Source of the DNA: Calliopum simillimum
Taxonomy: Eukaryota; Arthropoda; Insecta; Diptera; Lauxaniidae
DNA length: 64,000 nt
Direction of reading: 5' to 3'
NCBI GenBank assembly: GCA_951812925.1
Contig: OX638371.1
Coordinates: 83,895,697-83,959,696, forward strand
The notes beneath the pieces were generated by a model. That model searched no databases. It saw only the letters and a list, made by a program, of their open reading frames with translations, and was not told the origin of the DNA. The translations under genes and the position numbers were made by a program. Within the stretch, counting starts at the first letter, position 1; each line of letters opens with the position of its first letter. Shown one piece after another: positions 10,930 through 21,202 of this stretch.

Positions 10930-13448
10930 TATAGTTCTGAAGTATTGTTATAATCCCAGACAATTACACAGTTAAGTTCTGAATAGTTTTTATGAAATTA
11001 CATATTATGTTTTGACAACTGAACAACTTAAATCAAATAAAAATCTGACTATCAAATTTTATTTGACCCAACCAAATCTTCAGGGTACTTTTAAACCAAT
11101 ATCAGTTTGGGTCAAAAGGCAACACTTCGATTTCCAATTGAGTCAAGATAAATATCCACCAAAATGTGTTAACTCTTAAGAAACATGTTGAAAAATGCTG
11201 AACCAAATACATTACATAATTGATTGTTAGTGTAGCTGTTTTTTCAGCAGAAAATATGTCTTTGGAATAACCACCGTAAGTTTCAAGTTCAGATTTCTAA
11301 ATCAGACTTATCAACAACCTGATTCCGCACGGCAAAAACGCTTTTAAGTTCAAAATAGTTATAAATTTCGACAAGCTTTTTTAAGTAACAATTTACTACA
11401 ATAATTTAAATGCTTTAAATGTTTAACCTTTATTGCTATTTAAGCTTTCATAGCTCACAGTCCAATAAAGAAAAATAACAATAAAATAAAAAAAAATTGT
11501 GAATTTAACTCAAAACTTTAGGCCTCAACTTTAATTAGTTGTTTAGCTAATAAATATTAGTCAACATGTATGTAAGCTTGCTCACAACACTGGCAGTAAA
11601 ATAAGCATCTATGACTTAAGTAAATTTAAAATTTAAATGCGAGAAAGTGTTATTAATTGACAAGAGCTTCTTTCATTCATTTAAAGACCGTTCAAATTTG
11701 TTTACTAAATATAAAATTATATGCAAAAGTCTTAAAAATTCAATAAAATAAAACAAATAAAAACGCATTCAGATTTAAAAAAATAAAATAAAAGCAAATC
11801 AATAAAGCAATTATTTTATTTCAGATGATTTATTAAAGCAATTATTGAAATTCAATACTACGCTTTCCTAATAACCTGTTTCCACTTGCAGGGCGATTTT
11901 ATTGGTGTATACTTGGAAGCTTGGTTACGCACTAGGCCTAGGGTCAGGCTCCATACAAAAAAAAAGTTTGGAAAAACCGCTCCTTATTTAAAAGCTTACC
12001 TTGAGATTATCTAGAAACAAAAACAAAATAAAAATTTTTTTTGGACCAGCAAAAACTTCGGCAAGTGATGTCCGATTTTTGAAAAATTATAAATCGTTGT
12101 AAAGGGCTTAATTAGGCCTACATTTTTACCTCATGTTCTTTGGACATCTGAGGTCATATTCGTCTAGTACGATTTAGTTTTTCTGATGCCACTTTTTCTT
12201 TACAAAACCATATGAGAGCCCACATACATGTATCATTTTAAAGTGGTTATAACAAGAAGACGAATAGTACTAAGCGATGCAGTTAGTAGAAAACAGCAAA
12301 ACAATTTTATGCGTCCTCTACACACACAACCTCAATAATCATGTTTTTGATCTTTTAGGTTAGAATATCTTAAAAACCATATGTGATAGAGGGATTTCGA
12401 GACTCTATTCGGGCTCAGCACCGACAAATACATCGAAAATTATTATTTTGCTTTTGGTTTGTTGTGTTTTTTTCAAATGTACCGTTTTTTGAGTTCATTA
12501 TAAAAAAACGAACAGCTAGGATTTCATTCGGAACCGATTTCAAAACTATGATATAGCTGGGAATAAGATACCGTGAACCGTTTCATTTGGAATTTTCATA
12601 AAACCTATTTGATTGAAGAGAGGTGTGCGTCATCACTAGGTCAAATATTATCATAACGATTTGTTATTTATAATTTTAAAAAAATTTTAAAAATTTTTTT
12701 TTTTTTTTTAGTTTAATAAGAAAAATTAATACTTGATCTCTCTAAACGGTCATATATTTGAAGTTTTAAAAGTTTAACAAGTTATCCCATATCTAAAATA
12801 CAATGCACACGAGCGGAAACACTGCCAAATACAAAATCGCTATACAAACAAAACAAAAGAAAAGAAAAAACATTGTGAAGTAAGAGATAAAATAACGAAC
12901 GAATCGTTTGAATAAAAGAAACAAAAATGATTTGATAAAAACCATAGAGCATTAAATAAAGCAAATCAAGCAAAATCGGCAAAAATTTAAAAGAAAGAAA
13001 CGATGTAAAAATTCCAAAACTATGAAGTGAGACATTGAAAGACGACCGGCCACACCTAAGTATTAAAACGGCAAATAAAATTAAATAAAAAAAAAAAAAA
13101 TAAAAATTAAATAAACCAAGTGCAGGCGAACGAATGTGTGAGTGTGTGGCGTTCGATTGGATGATGATGAAAAAGGTTGGGGTGGGGTGGCTCGAAATGC
13201 AATATTGTGTATGAAGTTGAGGTTGAACAGCGATGCAAAGTTAAACTAATCCTAGCGAGAAACAGACGAGACAATATACGACGAGGCACTATAAGAAATA
13301 AGGAACGCAAAAACAATGCAAAAAAAAACAAAACAGAAATGACAGAAACTTGAAGAAACTAAAGAGAAGTGTTGCCATATATTTATTTTGTAAGAATGAA
13401 AAGCCAATACTTTGGCAGATATGCACATACTTTACATACTGCAAACTT
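10930..13448. other. Unannotated intronic stretch with an old repeat
   Basis: No coding exon is recognised. 12330-12560 shares a weak ordered similarity (TTAGGTTAGAATATCTTA, then 'ggctcagcaccgac') with 58930-59130. A putative 11-nt micro-exon on the minus strand is noted at 12000-12010. The rest is AT-rich, and the plus strand between 12780 and 13330 is A/G-rich. Confidence 0.5.
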
Positions 13449-13451
13449 AAT

Positions 13452-13589
13452 TAGGACATTCCATAAAACGAGTAAATGCCTCGAAAGTATCGTAAACTCG
13501 TAAGAGCTGTCAAAATCTATATGCATTTTGACAGTATTATGAGTTACACGAGTTTTTTAAGGGATTAACACGTCTTGTGGAATGCCCTC
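13452..13589. mobile_element. MITE of the AGG.ATTCC family (138 bp), AAT flanks
   Basis: Terminal inverted repeat TAGGACATTCCA/TGGAATGCCCTC encloses short CTCGTAA-type motifs and a small hairpin of TTTTGACAG and CTGTCAAAA. It is flanked by AAT at 13449-13451 and 13590-13592. Related copies at 36178-36539 and 40811-40913 are also flanked by AAT, supporting a 3-bp target duplication. There is no coding capacity. Confidence 0.65.
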
Positions 13590-14286
13590 AATGACAAAGT
13601 GTATTTGCGTTCAATAGAAAATTTATTTTCAATTGTTAGAAATAATTACTTTCAGAAAATTAACTTTTTTTTTTAATCTATAGACCAGTTAAATTAGATT
13701 TGATGCTTGCACTAATTGTTAGGTTCATATAACCCATACCGATCGATAGAGAATTTTCCTATCAACAACATACTATACAAAAATAGGTCCTCGCAAATTT
13801 GTCCGGAAATATATGGTCGGCTTAAAACTACAACTAGACATCTACATATACTGATATTATGAGTTAAGTATACAGAAACATAGAGAAAAAACGGCTTTAG
13901 TCTAGTCGGCTTTTTGAAATGTAGTCCCCATTCAATTTCATACAAAGAATAAAAAGCAGAAAACTGCAAAATCCCGTACAAAAAACGAATTTTAAAAAAA
14001 CTTAAAACGTTCCACGTGAAGCACCAGGTAAAAAATGTTGATGCTTCCGATATTTTTACAATGTACATAGTTTGGGTAATGCGCTATAGGGCTTTAAAAA
14101 TTTGATTCATAGTAACGCATTACTGCCGATTAGTCAAATTTTTAAAATCATCTAGTTCATAAACCAGATTTACTATTGTAAAAATAATATGTTTATGTAT
14201 CGAGGACATATATAGGTACAACATAATAAAATATTACTAAAATTGGAAACATCAAAATTTTTTACCTCATGCTTTGTGTGGAAAAC

Positions 14287-14681
14287 CCAAATCTATCTAT
14301 CTGTGGACTTTTGACAAAACAACCTAACTCGAAATTGGCAACTTTTCAGGAGAGCCTGATTAACTACTTTTCAATAATGTGGCTCAATTCCGTTGATGCA
14401 GCGTTGAATCTCCTCTTTCTATACATTTTTACTAATCTTAAAGTGTCAGCTATCAAATTATTTTTTTCTTTTGGTTCATAACACTTCACCGCACGAATGG
14501 CGCTAAGTTCAAATCTTGCGTGAACTATGAGACACCCTTATATCTCTGGAACAAGAAATCATAGAGACATGGCGATTATACCAATAGAAGAGTATTTAAA
14601 TTTTATATTTAGGACTAAAATCCTGTAGAATTGTCTTATCTCGACTTAGGTTGTTTTGTCAAAAGTCTACAGATATAAATA
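14287..14681. repeat. Inverted-repeat element with ~40 bp arms
   Basis: TCTGTGGACTTTTGACAAAA plus CAACCTAACTCGA at 14296-14330 is matched in reverse at 14645-14681. The arms are about 90% alike by eye and 310 bp apart. No target duplication could be fixed. The open frame at 14269-14481 runs across the left arm and is not a gene. Confidence 0.5.
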
Positions 14682-14739
14682 GTTAGGCAAACGAAATCGA
14701 TTCAATACCTGTTTCTGTACCTAAATCTCAAACGATTTG

Positions 14740-15100
14740 CTTGATTTTTTTTTTTGTTGGTAGGCGGTGCCACGCCCTTAAATAGAAAAAACGCTCTCAC
14801 GGCTAAACCACAGCATCGATTTTTACGAAATTTAATATAGAGATGGGATTAACGCTAAGGAATGATAACATGACCATTATGCCTTTCATGTGTGGTACCA
14901 CGCTCCTTAATGGAAAAACGCTTTCACGGCTAAGCCACTACATTGATTTTATTAAAATTGGTTAGTTATACAGATAGGACTAACACTTAGGAATGAGAAT
15001 TTGACCTTAACGTTTTTAAGTGGGCGGTGCCATGCGCTTACGGCATTGATTTTTGTGAATTTTGGCATGGGGATAGAATGAGCAAGGCGGAAAGATTTAA
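14740..15100 (+). repeat. Tandem ~126 bp repeat of DINE-like type
   Basis: Units beginning GGTGCCACGCCCTTAAATAG (14767) and GGTACCACGCTCCTTAATGG (14893) are followed by ACGCT(C/T)TCACGGCTAA, CATTGATTTT and AGGAATGA blocks. A third, shorter unit starts near 15025 (GGTGCCATGCGC). The 'gccacgccc' core is typical of Helitron-derived repeats in flies. It is non-coding. Confidence 0.5.
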
Positions 15101-15431
15101 AAAACTTTTTGCTCTTTAGTAGGAGTAACAAGCCTCTAAATGGCAAGCAGGCTATTGCAACTAAGCTGCTGCACCGATTTTTATTAAAGCAGATAGCTAG
15201 AACCCTAAATTTTAAATTTATACAAGTTATTTTATTGTACATATAATTTTGTATTTGTATTCTTAAGGTGCAACTTGTGTCAAGTACTCCAGTTTACGAT
15301 TAAATTTTCGTTTTCATCCTTCAACAAATCAATTTCGTGATTTGCATTCTCATCCCTAAGGACTTCTTTTTAATAAGCCAAGTCTTTTAAGCTCGCACCC
15401 TGGTAATCCAACCGGCATATTAGATCTCTAA

Positions 15432-16206
15432 TATTAGCCGTGATTCTTTTGACGCGTGTATACAATTGTGGATATTTTTAAGTTGCGATAACTCATGAAC
15501 ATGGAGTCGTACAATAAAACTCTAATGAACTTTTTTATGAAGAATCACGTTCTCTACAAAAACTTTTCATTTTACAATACTTTTAAAAAAATTTATCTTT
15601 TATGAGTTATTAGCCGTGTTTTTTTTTTTGACGCGTATATACAATTGCGGTAATTTTTAAATTACGATAACTTCTGAACGGTGAGTCGTACGATAAAAAT
15701 TTCATGACTCTTTTTCAGGGAGAACCACATGCTCCACTAATAATTTTAACTTTTGTAAGAAAAAAATAATTATTTAGAAGTTATTTAAAAAAAATGATTT
15801 TTTGCCGCTTATCGGCGCTTAACCAGTTTTTATAGAATAACTCCTAAAACATTTTTATTAATATTAAATGAAAAGTTTTTGTAGAGAACGTGATTCTCCA
15901 TAAAAAAAGTCCCTTAGAGTTTTTATTGTGCGATTCACTGTTCATGAGTAATCGCAATTTCAAAATATACACAATTGTATATACGCGTCAAAAGAAACAC
16001 GGCTATTCTATAAAAACTGGTTAAGCTGTTTTTAAATAACTTCTAAATAATTATGTTTTTTTACAAAAGATTAAAATTATTTGTAGAACATGTGGTTCTC
16101 AATGAAAAATACTCTTGGAGTTTTTTCGTACGACTCACCGTTCATAAGTTATCGCAATTTGAAAATTACCACAATTGTATATACGCGTCAAAAAAACAGG
16201 CCTATT
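15432..16206. repeat. Compound palindrome built of four ~190 bp units
   Basis: The block TTTTGACGCGT.TATACAATTG, a 'gcgataact' block and a 'gagtcgtac' block recurs four times: twice forward (15448, 15627) and twice reversed (ending near 15990 and 16190). The whole stretch is therefore a tandem dimer facing its own inverted dimer. Ends resemble 'aatagccgtg', a motif also seen at 25400 and 22790. I see no coding potential; a transcript would fold into a long hairpin. Confidence 0.75.
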
Positions 16207-16545
16207 ATCTTCCATGTTTTGCTGATATTGGTTGCGTTGATCGTACCGTCGTTGATTTTGCCGTTGTCGGTTGCCATGGCTGTGTCCTTAGAGCTGGGGG
16301 TCTCTTTCCACCTACGGCCGCCTAATATAGAAGTTGATTACTGGTGGCGGTGATCTGGAGCGCATTTGTCCGTTCTATCTGTTCTTCTGTGGTGTCATTT
16401 ATTTTTTTAAATATTTAATAATTTTATTTTATTTTAAAATATATTCTATTTTATTTGAAGGTTTTTTTATCTTTACAGATTCTTCTTCACGTTCACTTTT
16501 TTTTCTTTACGAAGATCTTCACGTTCGGCAAATGAATGAATGAAT
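16207..16545 (-). pseudogene. Decayed RS/QN-rich gene fragment with a relic intron
   Basis: On the minus strand an upstream piece (about 16545-16477) reads REDLRKEKK...EREEES and ends at GTAAAG. An AT-rich 83-nt gap ends with ACCACAG, after which the reading continues in the same frame (from 16393) with MRSRSPPPVINFYIRRP, a stop, VERDPQL, a stop, then NRQRQNQRRYDQRNQYQQ. The SR dipeptides, SPPP and N/Q/R-rich tract resemble an RNA-binding or NCOA5-type N-terminus. At least three in-frame stops make it non-functional. The fragment abuts the palindrome at 16206. The parent gene is not proven. The complementary strand also has an acceptor-like site at 16478, so strand assignment is moderate. Confidence 0.4.
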
Positions 16546-16597
16546 GAATATCAAAATTCCCAATAGTTTAGCTGGGTTGTCGGAAACGAATTAAGCC

Positions 16598-16800
16598 TTG
16601 TTAATAGATGTTACCCCTCTAGTATGCTTATATATTCTTAGTTTTGACTATTAAATCTTCAGGTAACCTTCAGGAACCTTCAGGTGACACAAAAAACTAT
16701 ATATTAAAACTTATTGATGGTCCGCCATAGATGTTTTCTCTCTAGTATGCTTAGATATTCTTCATTTTGACTGTGAAGCCTTCTGGCAGTTTCCAGCTTT
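16598..16800 (-). repeat. Inverted copies of the 790-1990 tandem repeat
   Basis: Reverse-complement reading gives two units with CTAGAG-(G/A)-rich, AACATCTATGGCGGA, CAATAAGTTTTAAT and CTGAAGGTT blocks, matching the repeat at 790-1990. A TGAATGAATGAATGAAT microsatellite lies just before it at 16532-16548. Confidence 0.6.
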
Positions 16801-17189
16801 AGCACTAAATGTGGGCGTAAATCACATGATTTACCATACAAAAATAAATGTATTTCTGTCGAGATTGATTTTAAATCTGCGCATAAATTACAACAGAGCT
16901 ACTGACTTTGGCTACTTTCGACCTCTTTACTTTAAGAATGGCAGATAAATATGAAGGAGAGGAAAAACAACTTCAATTTTACTGCTTATGACTTTTACTG
17001 TCAAAAATAAATGACTCGGCCGGTGGAGACGAGGAGGATTTAGCGATACGATTTACAAATATCAGCACAGCTAAATCTCTGGTGGAAACGTAGTATTAAT
17101 TTCAGGACGGACCCCCAATATATAGACGACTCTCAAAGGCAATATGTATATCCAACACTTTTACATATGTCTACATTATTTATAGAGCC
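16801..17189. other. Unannotated stretch
   Basis: No gene, repeat family or element end is recognised here, other than being the host flank of the GC-rich MITE that follows. Confidence 0.5.
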
Positions 17190-17497
17190 TGTCTATTCGG
17201 GGGGACTCGCGTGCGCGAAAACTCAATTAGCGTACGCGAATTCCAGTGAAGTTTTTTCCCCCGGGACGCAGCTTCGTTACAACAGTAATTTTACATAAAA
17301 GTAGGGGTAAGTGGGCGGCCTGCGGCCGCAGCTCAGGAATATAAACCTGTCAGACATCCAACACCGGCTTCGCGGCGGCCTTCGGCCGCGGATCAGTGTA
17401 TAAATTAATCAAGTTCCCCGGGGGAAAGAACTTCTCTGGATTTCGCGTACGCTAATTGAGTTTTCGCGTACGCTAATTGAGTTCCCCCGAATAGACA
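17190..17497. mobile_element. GC-rich palindromic MITE (308 bp)
   Basis: Ends read TGTCTATTCGGGGG in inverted orientation. Sub-terminal repeats of ACTCAATTAGCGTACGCGAA occur once on the left (with a variant copy next to it) and twice on the right, giving arms of about 75-80 bp. The interior holds two near-palindromic GC cores (GGCCTGCGGCCGC and GGCCTTCGGCCGC). The element is far richer in GC and CpG than its surroundings. There is no open frame of note and target duplication is unresolved. Confidence 0.75.
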
Positions 17498-17755
17498 CTT
17501 CCTTTTTATATGGTTGCGCCTTGGAAACACGAACCTTAGTACATACCATCGAAAAAGATTCAAAAAGGGTGGCAGCCCTGTGTCACAAAAAACAAAAAAT
17601 TTAAAAATACAAGGGGGAGCTGAAAGGAATTAGAGCAGATTAAACAAGTGAAAATTAAAAGTTTTACTAAAAGAAATAGTAAGATCTAACAATGTATGTA
17701 AATCATACAAAATTTTCGCAGATGATTTAATTCGTCGGCATGATTTTCTTCTTAC

Positions 17756-17824
17756 CTTCAGAGCATTCAAATCGATATCATCCAATGAACAATTCACCGA
17801 TGGGGCAAGTTGCTGGTGCGCCAT
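17756..17824 (-). CDS. msn: misshapen kinase, coding exon 1 (N-terminus)
   Basis: The ATG at 17824-17822 opens MAHQQLAPSVNCSLDDIDLN followed by ALK, 23 residues, then the donor GTAAGA. This is the known N-terminal leader of Misshapen, with a shorter glutamine run than I recall in Drosophila. The splice is phase 0 and continues at 2424 with DPAGIFEL. The upstream minus-strand sequence is leader-like and AT-rich. The ATG was chosen because homology begins exactly there. Reading through the donor gives no conserved sequence. Confidence is high for gene identity, from recalled family knowledge. Confidence 0.93.
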
Positions 17825-18430
17825 TTTGATTCGCTATTTTGTTATTTTTACTTTTATTTTTTCCAAATACTGCTTCTCTACTTTATTTCTTCACTTCTAC
17901 TTTGCTTGGTGATTTCACTGTTTATTTTTTATTTATTTAACTTTTTAACTTAACGCACACAATTCAACTAAAATCTACTTTTCGAAATATGTATCATGCG
18001 ATTTTTTTTTTTAAACTTTTCAAATCTATTAAATTTAACAAAAAATTTTCACAAAAATTGCACATAAAAATAATTGTTTCTTTTATTTGCTACTGGTTTC
18101 TCTTTCTCTCTCTCTCGCTGTCACCACAGAAGAACTCTTGCTCTCACTCTCGCGTTCTGCGTCAATGTAATTGTCACTACTTTGGCAATCGGCTCAAGTG
18201 CTTTTATTTTTTTTTTTCCTTTTTTTAATACTTTACACCTACTTTTAAAATTTAACTTTATTTTTTTTTTTTATGAAAATTTAGGTTTTTTTTATATTTT
18301 TCAATAGATTTGCATAAAACTCGTTAATCAAAACATTTTCTTTTTTGTAACTAAAGCAAATGCAGAAAATCACAGTAACAGCGGCGCGGTGCGACGCAGC
18401 AGCGGTAAATATCGTAGGTAGACACTGACT
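17825..18430 (-). other. msn: Probable msn 5' leader
   Basis: Minus-strand sequence between the putative initiator (about 18430) and the start codon has no coding potential. It includes a tract complementary to TTTCTCTCTCTCTCGCTGTC at 18100-18121 and several A-rich stretches on the transcribed strand. There may be additional upstream leader exons. No intron inside the leader could be proven. Confidence 0.45.
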
Positions 18431-18440
18431 GACGTCCGAC
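18421..18440 (-). promoter_or_regulatory. Candidate msn initiator region
   Basis: On the minus strand GACGTCAGTCAGTGTC contains two overlapping TCAGT initiator motifs of the arthropod type. It lies in a locally GC-rich patch (18380-18480) with CGCTGCTGCGTCGCACCGCG just downstream. No TATA box is apparent. Based on motif and position only. Confidence 0.35.
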
Positions 18441-18849
18441 TCCGAATGTGCCAAAGCAGCAGCAGCACAGCAGAAAGAAAAATTTTTCTTGTTTCAGAAA
18501 ATTTCTTCAGATATATCTATGTTGCATTGGTTTTCCACTTTTTACTTGTTTTTTCAATATTTTCAATCACAAAAATATTTCAGTTCTATTTGAAATTCGT
18601 TAAATTGACTTAATTTGTTTATTTAAAAGCACTTTTCTCGGTTTGTAACTTTTAGTTCCGGTTTCAAACTTTGTAAAAAAAATTAGTTTTATATTCTATA
18701 TTCCACGCCCGAAATTTTTTCTGCTCTGCTACTCCTTTCACACATGACGGTGGACAATTGCAGAATGAACAGCAAACAGAATGAAAACAAATTGTGTCTA
18801 GGAACGCAACTAAACTTCGTAAATTTCGAAGTTGGCTGCACTGTAAAAT

Positions 18850-20138
18850 TTAACGAAATCAATCCCAATAAAGATTAAAGATTGTTACGTCTCATTTTCT
18901 CATATGCAAAATTTTTCGTTCTTTTTTAACGAAAAATGAAAACATGACAAAATAAAAGAGATGACGATATAAAAATGCATTTGAGGCAGTGTTGCCAGCT
19001 TAAGCTTTTCGCACTAGATCTAGTGCTTTTTTGGGATTATTACCCGTAAAATATTTGGCCTAGTGCTTTTTCTTTCTTCTTGAAGACTTTGTTTTGCTCG
19101 TTGAATAAAGTTCATAAAATGCTGATGTGAACAGGCTTTTAATTTGGAATTAGAAAATAGTGCTACGTTCTTTTGGATCAATGATAAAGGCAGTGCTGCA
19201 TTACCCATTAGGCCGGACTAGGCCCTGGCCTAGGGCTCCCAAGAAAATGTAAGTCCAAGCATGCTTTGAAAAAAAAAAATTAAAACATAAAAATTGAAAA
19301 TTCGAGGGACGCAATGACAACAACAAATCAATGACAAAATTAGAATTCCCAATGCTCGACGATGATCAAATAAATTGAATCGGGTGTTCTTCGTAGTGAT
19401 CTGAAATGTAGGAGAAAAATTTTTTAAAGATGAACGTCGTTTTAATATTTAAAAGAGATGTCCAAAGATTATTTTATAAATTACTATACTGTAAATTATG
19501 TAAAATCAGAAAAAAAAAATATATATGTCACAAAAAAAACTATTTTGATTGTATTATTTTGTTTACAACCTTTAAATGATATAAATAAGCTGTTTAAATT
19601 CTATAAATGCATAAATAAAGATTAATTTTACAATTATTAAAAAAAAGTGGGCCCCAAAATATGAATGGCCTAGGGCCCCTATTTGACTTAATCCGGTACT
19701 GGAAAAAAGTTTCAAAGATTCTTTAGACCTAAACCCTTTTGAAGATCTAGCAAATTTAGTCCTACGTGTTGTCATTGCCATATTCCAATTCTGAAGTAGA
19801 AAAGTATTTAGTTCGATGGCTGCGCTTTAATCAAAAATAAGAAACAAACTTACATTTAATTCTGTAAATTCTTAACTCCATATTAAATATCGATTAAAAT
19901 GGAATAGTTGCTGATACAACACTTATGAATTACCAGATGAAACACTGCTAAAAGTAAATAGTCTGCAAGCATACTAGAAATCAGAATATTATATAGAAAC
20001 CTTCGGCTAGGAGGAACCCGAAAGTAGTGAAAGTAATTTAACAGATTTGTTTTAAACTTATAAGCTACAAGTTCGAGTCATCTAAAGCCAAAGTAATGTT
20101 GATCTTAACTTTATGTATAATTAATTTTATATATTATA
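18850..20138. other. Intergenic stretch with repeat-like GGCCTAGGG motifs
   Basis: CCTGGCCTAGGGCTCC (about 19225) and GGCCTAGGGCCCC (about 19666) resemble a motif common in decayed hAT-type insect elements, and TAGATCTAGTGC lies at 19017. The open frames at 19020-19208 and 19572-19781 (minus) sit in this material and have no domain I recognise. No element ends are resolved. Confidence 0.35.
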
Positions 20139-20284
20139 TGTGTCGTTAAATATCAAAACTGCCTAAGTCCCTCTCAGATTTTTAGGCAAAATAGAATAAA
20201 TTTCATTGAATTGTTTTTAATTTATTTTATTTTGCCCACATATCAGAGAGGAACTTAGGCAGTTTTGATATTTAACTACACATA
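20139..20284. mobile_element. Foldback MITE (~146 bp)
   Basis: Arms of about 38 bp, TGTGTCGTTAAATATCAAAA then CTGCCTAAGTCCCTCTCAGA, are mirrored at 20245-20284. The loop is AT-rich. It sits 12 bp left of the pogo-like element at 20297. Target duplication is not evident because the flanks are themselves palindromic (TATATG and CATATA). Confidence 0.65.
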
Positions 20285-20296
20285 TACACGTATATA

Positions 20297-21200
20297 GGGT
20301 AAGGGAGGGAAATATGAACTACGTCGGTAATATGGATCACATGGATATTTTCCATTGCGTACATAGGATTTACCGTTATTCATATTTAAACGTTACACCA
20401 ATACCTAAAGCTTATGTCAGTGCGATTTTAGCGTTCGGTGAAGTCGCATGATTCTGTTAAGTTCTTTTTTCCAAAAAAGAGTATGGTGATCATTTTTTTC
20501 CAGTGAGTAAATTTCATTATTTCACTTTAAAGACATTGTGTTTTTAAATAAATGGTTAGTTATATAAAGTCAGTGAATACCATTTATAATTTATCAGCAC
20601 AAATTAGTTCATTGACCACAAGAGTTTTTGATAAAACACCATTTATTTCACCAACACGTGGTGCGGGTAATATGTACCACCAAAGAAAACAACCTCAAAA
20701 AATAAATGTATTTATCATCTACTTTAGATGGAGAATCAAGTGGCAGTTTTCATGACGAGTCTGATTTTCATTATTTGTAATTTGTAAACTACAAATGAAT
20801 AGAAGATGAAAAATGCATATAATGTAAAACCTTTTACTCAGAAGATCACCCTGGCGAATTTTGTTTTGAATGTGTAATCTGACGTTCTTGGAGTCATGAA
20901 AAATGTGCCGGATATGGAAGTGATATTTTTATATGCAACTTCTGTACCAAATAAACATATGGGCCAATATGGAATATATAGTCCACATAACACTACACTT
21001 TTTTATCTTCATTTTGAATATTTTCAGTTTTTTAACTTTTTTTCTTTATCCTGATGAGATACAATATTTATCTAAAAGTGAATCAAAAGAAAGTTGAATT
21101 GTCTCCTTTAACGAATGCCATAAATTTAATTGTTTTGTTTTGTTTTTTGAGTTTTATTTAAAAAAGAAAGATTGGTGGTCCATATTTCCCTCCCTTACCC
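20297..21200 (+). mobile_element. Pogo-like element remnant (904 bp), TA flanks
   Basis: The inverted termini GGGTAAGGGAGGGAAATATG (left) and its complement (right end at 21200) are flanked by TA at 20295-20296 and 21201-21202. The interior carries a broken frame whose end encodes a Cys/His zinc-binding module typical of the C-terminus of insect pogo-like (Tc1/mariner superfamily) transposases. CENP-B-like DNA-binding and DDE domains are missing, so it is non-autonomous. Confidence 0.75.
20706..20954 (+). pseudogene. C-terminal zinc-finger piece of a pogo-like transposase
   Basis: The frame from 20706 gives a Ser/acidic stretch (STLDGESSGSFHDESDFHYL), stops, then KCI-stop-CKTFYSEDHPGEFCFEC, a stop, and RSWSHEKCAGYGSDIFICNF-CTK ending at TAA 20952-20954. 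The order C-x2-C, C-x2-C, W-x-H-x2-CAG, F-x-C-x2-C is a PHD/ribbon-like zinc module found at the end of pogo-type transposases. Four in-frame stops show decay. Part of the second metal-ligand pair appears mutated. Confidence 0.6.
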
Positions 21201-21202
21201 TA

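Larger units (their letters stand above)
2425..17755 (-). other. msn: msn intron 1 (15.3 kb)
   Basis: This is bounded by GTAAGA (17755-17750, minus) and TTTTAG (ending at 2425). It holds SINE-like units, DINE-like repeats, a mariner deletion derivative, small MITEs, palindromes and an RS-rich gene fragment. No coding exon for Msn is visible inside, and exon 1 joins exon 2 in phase without any extra exon. Confidence 0.85.

Noticed and set aside
790..16800. One giant element bounded by the inverted tandem repeats at 790-1990 and 16598-16800
   Set aside because: The span contains msn exon 2 and most of its intron; the repeats are better explained as separate dispersed copies.
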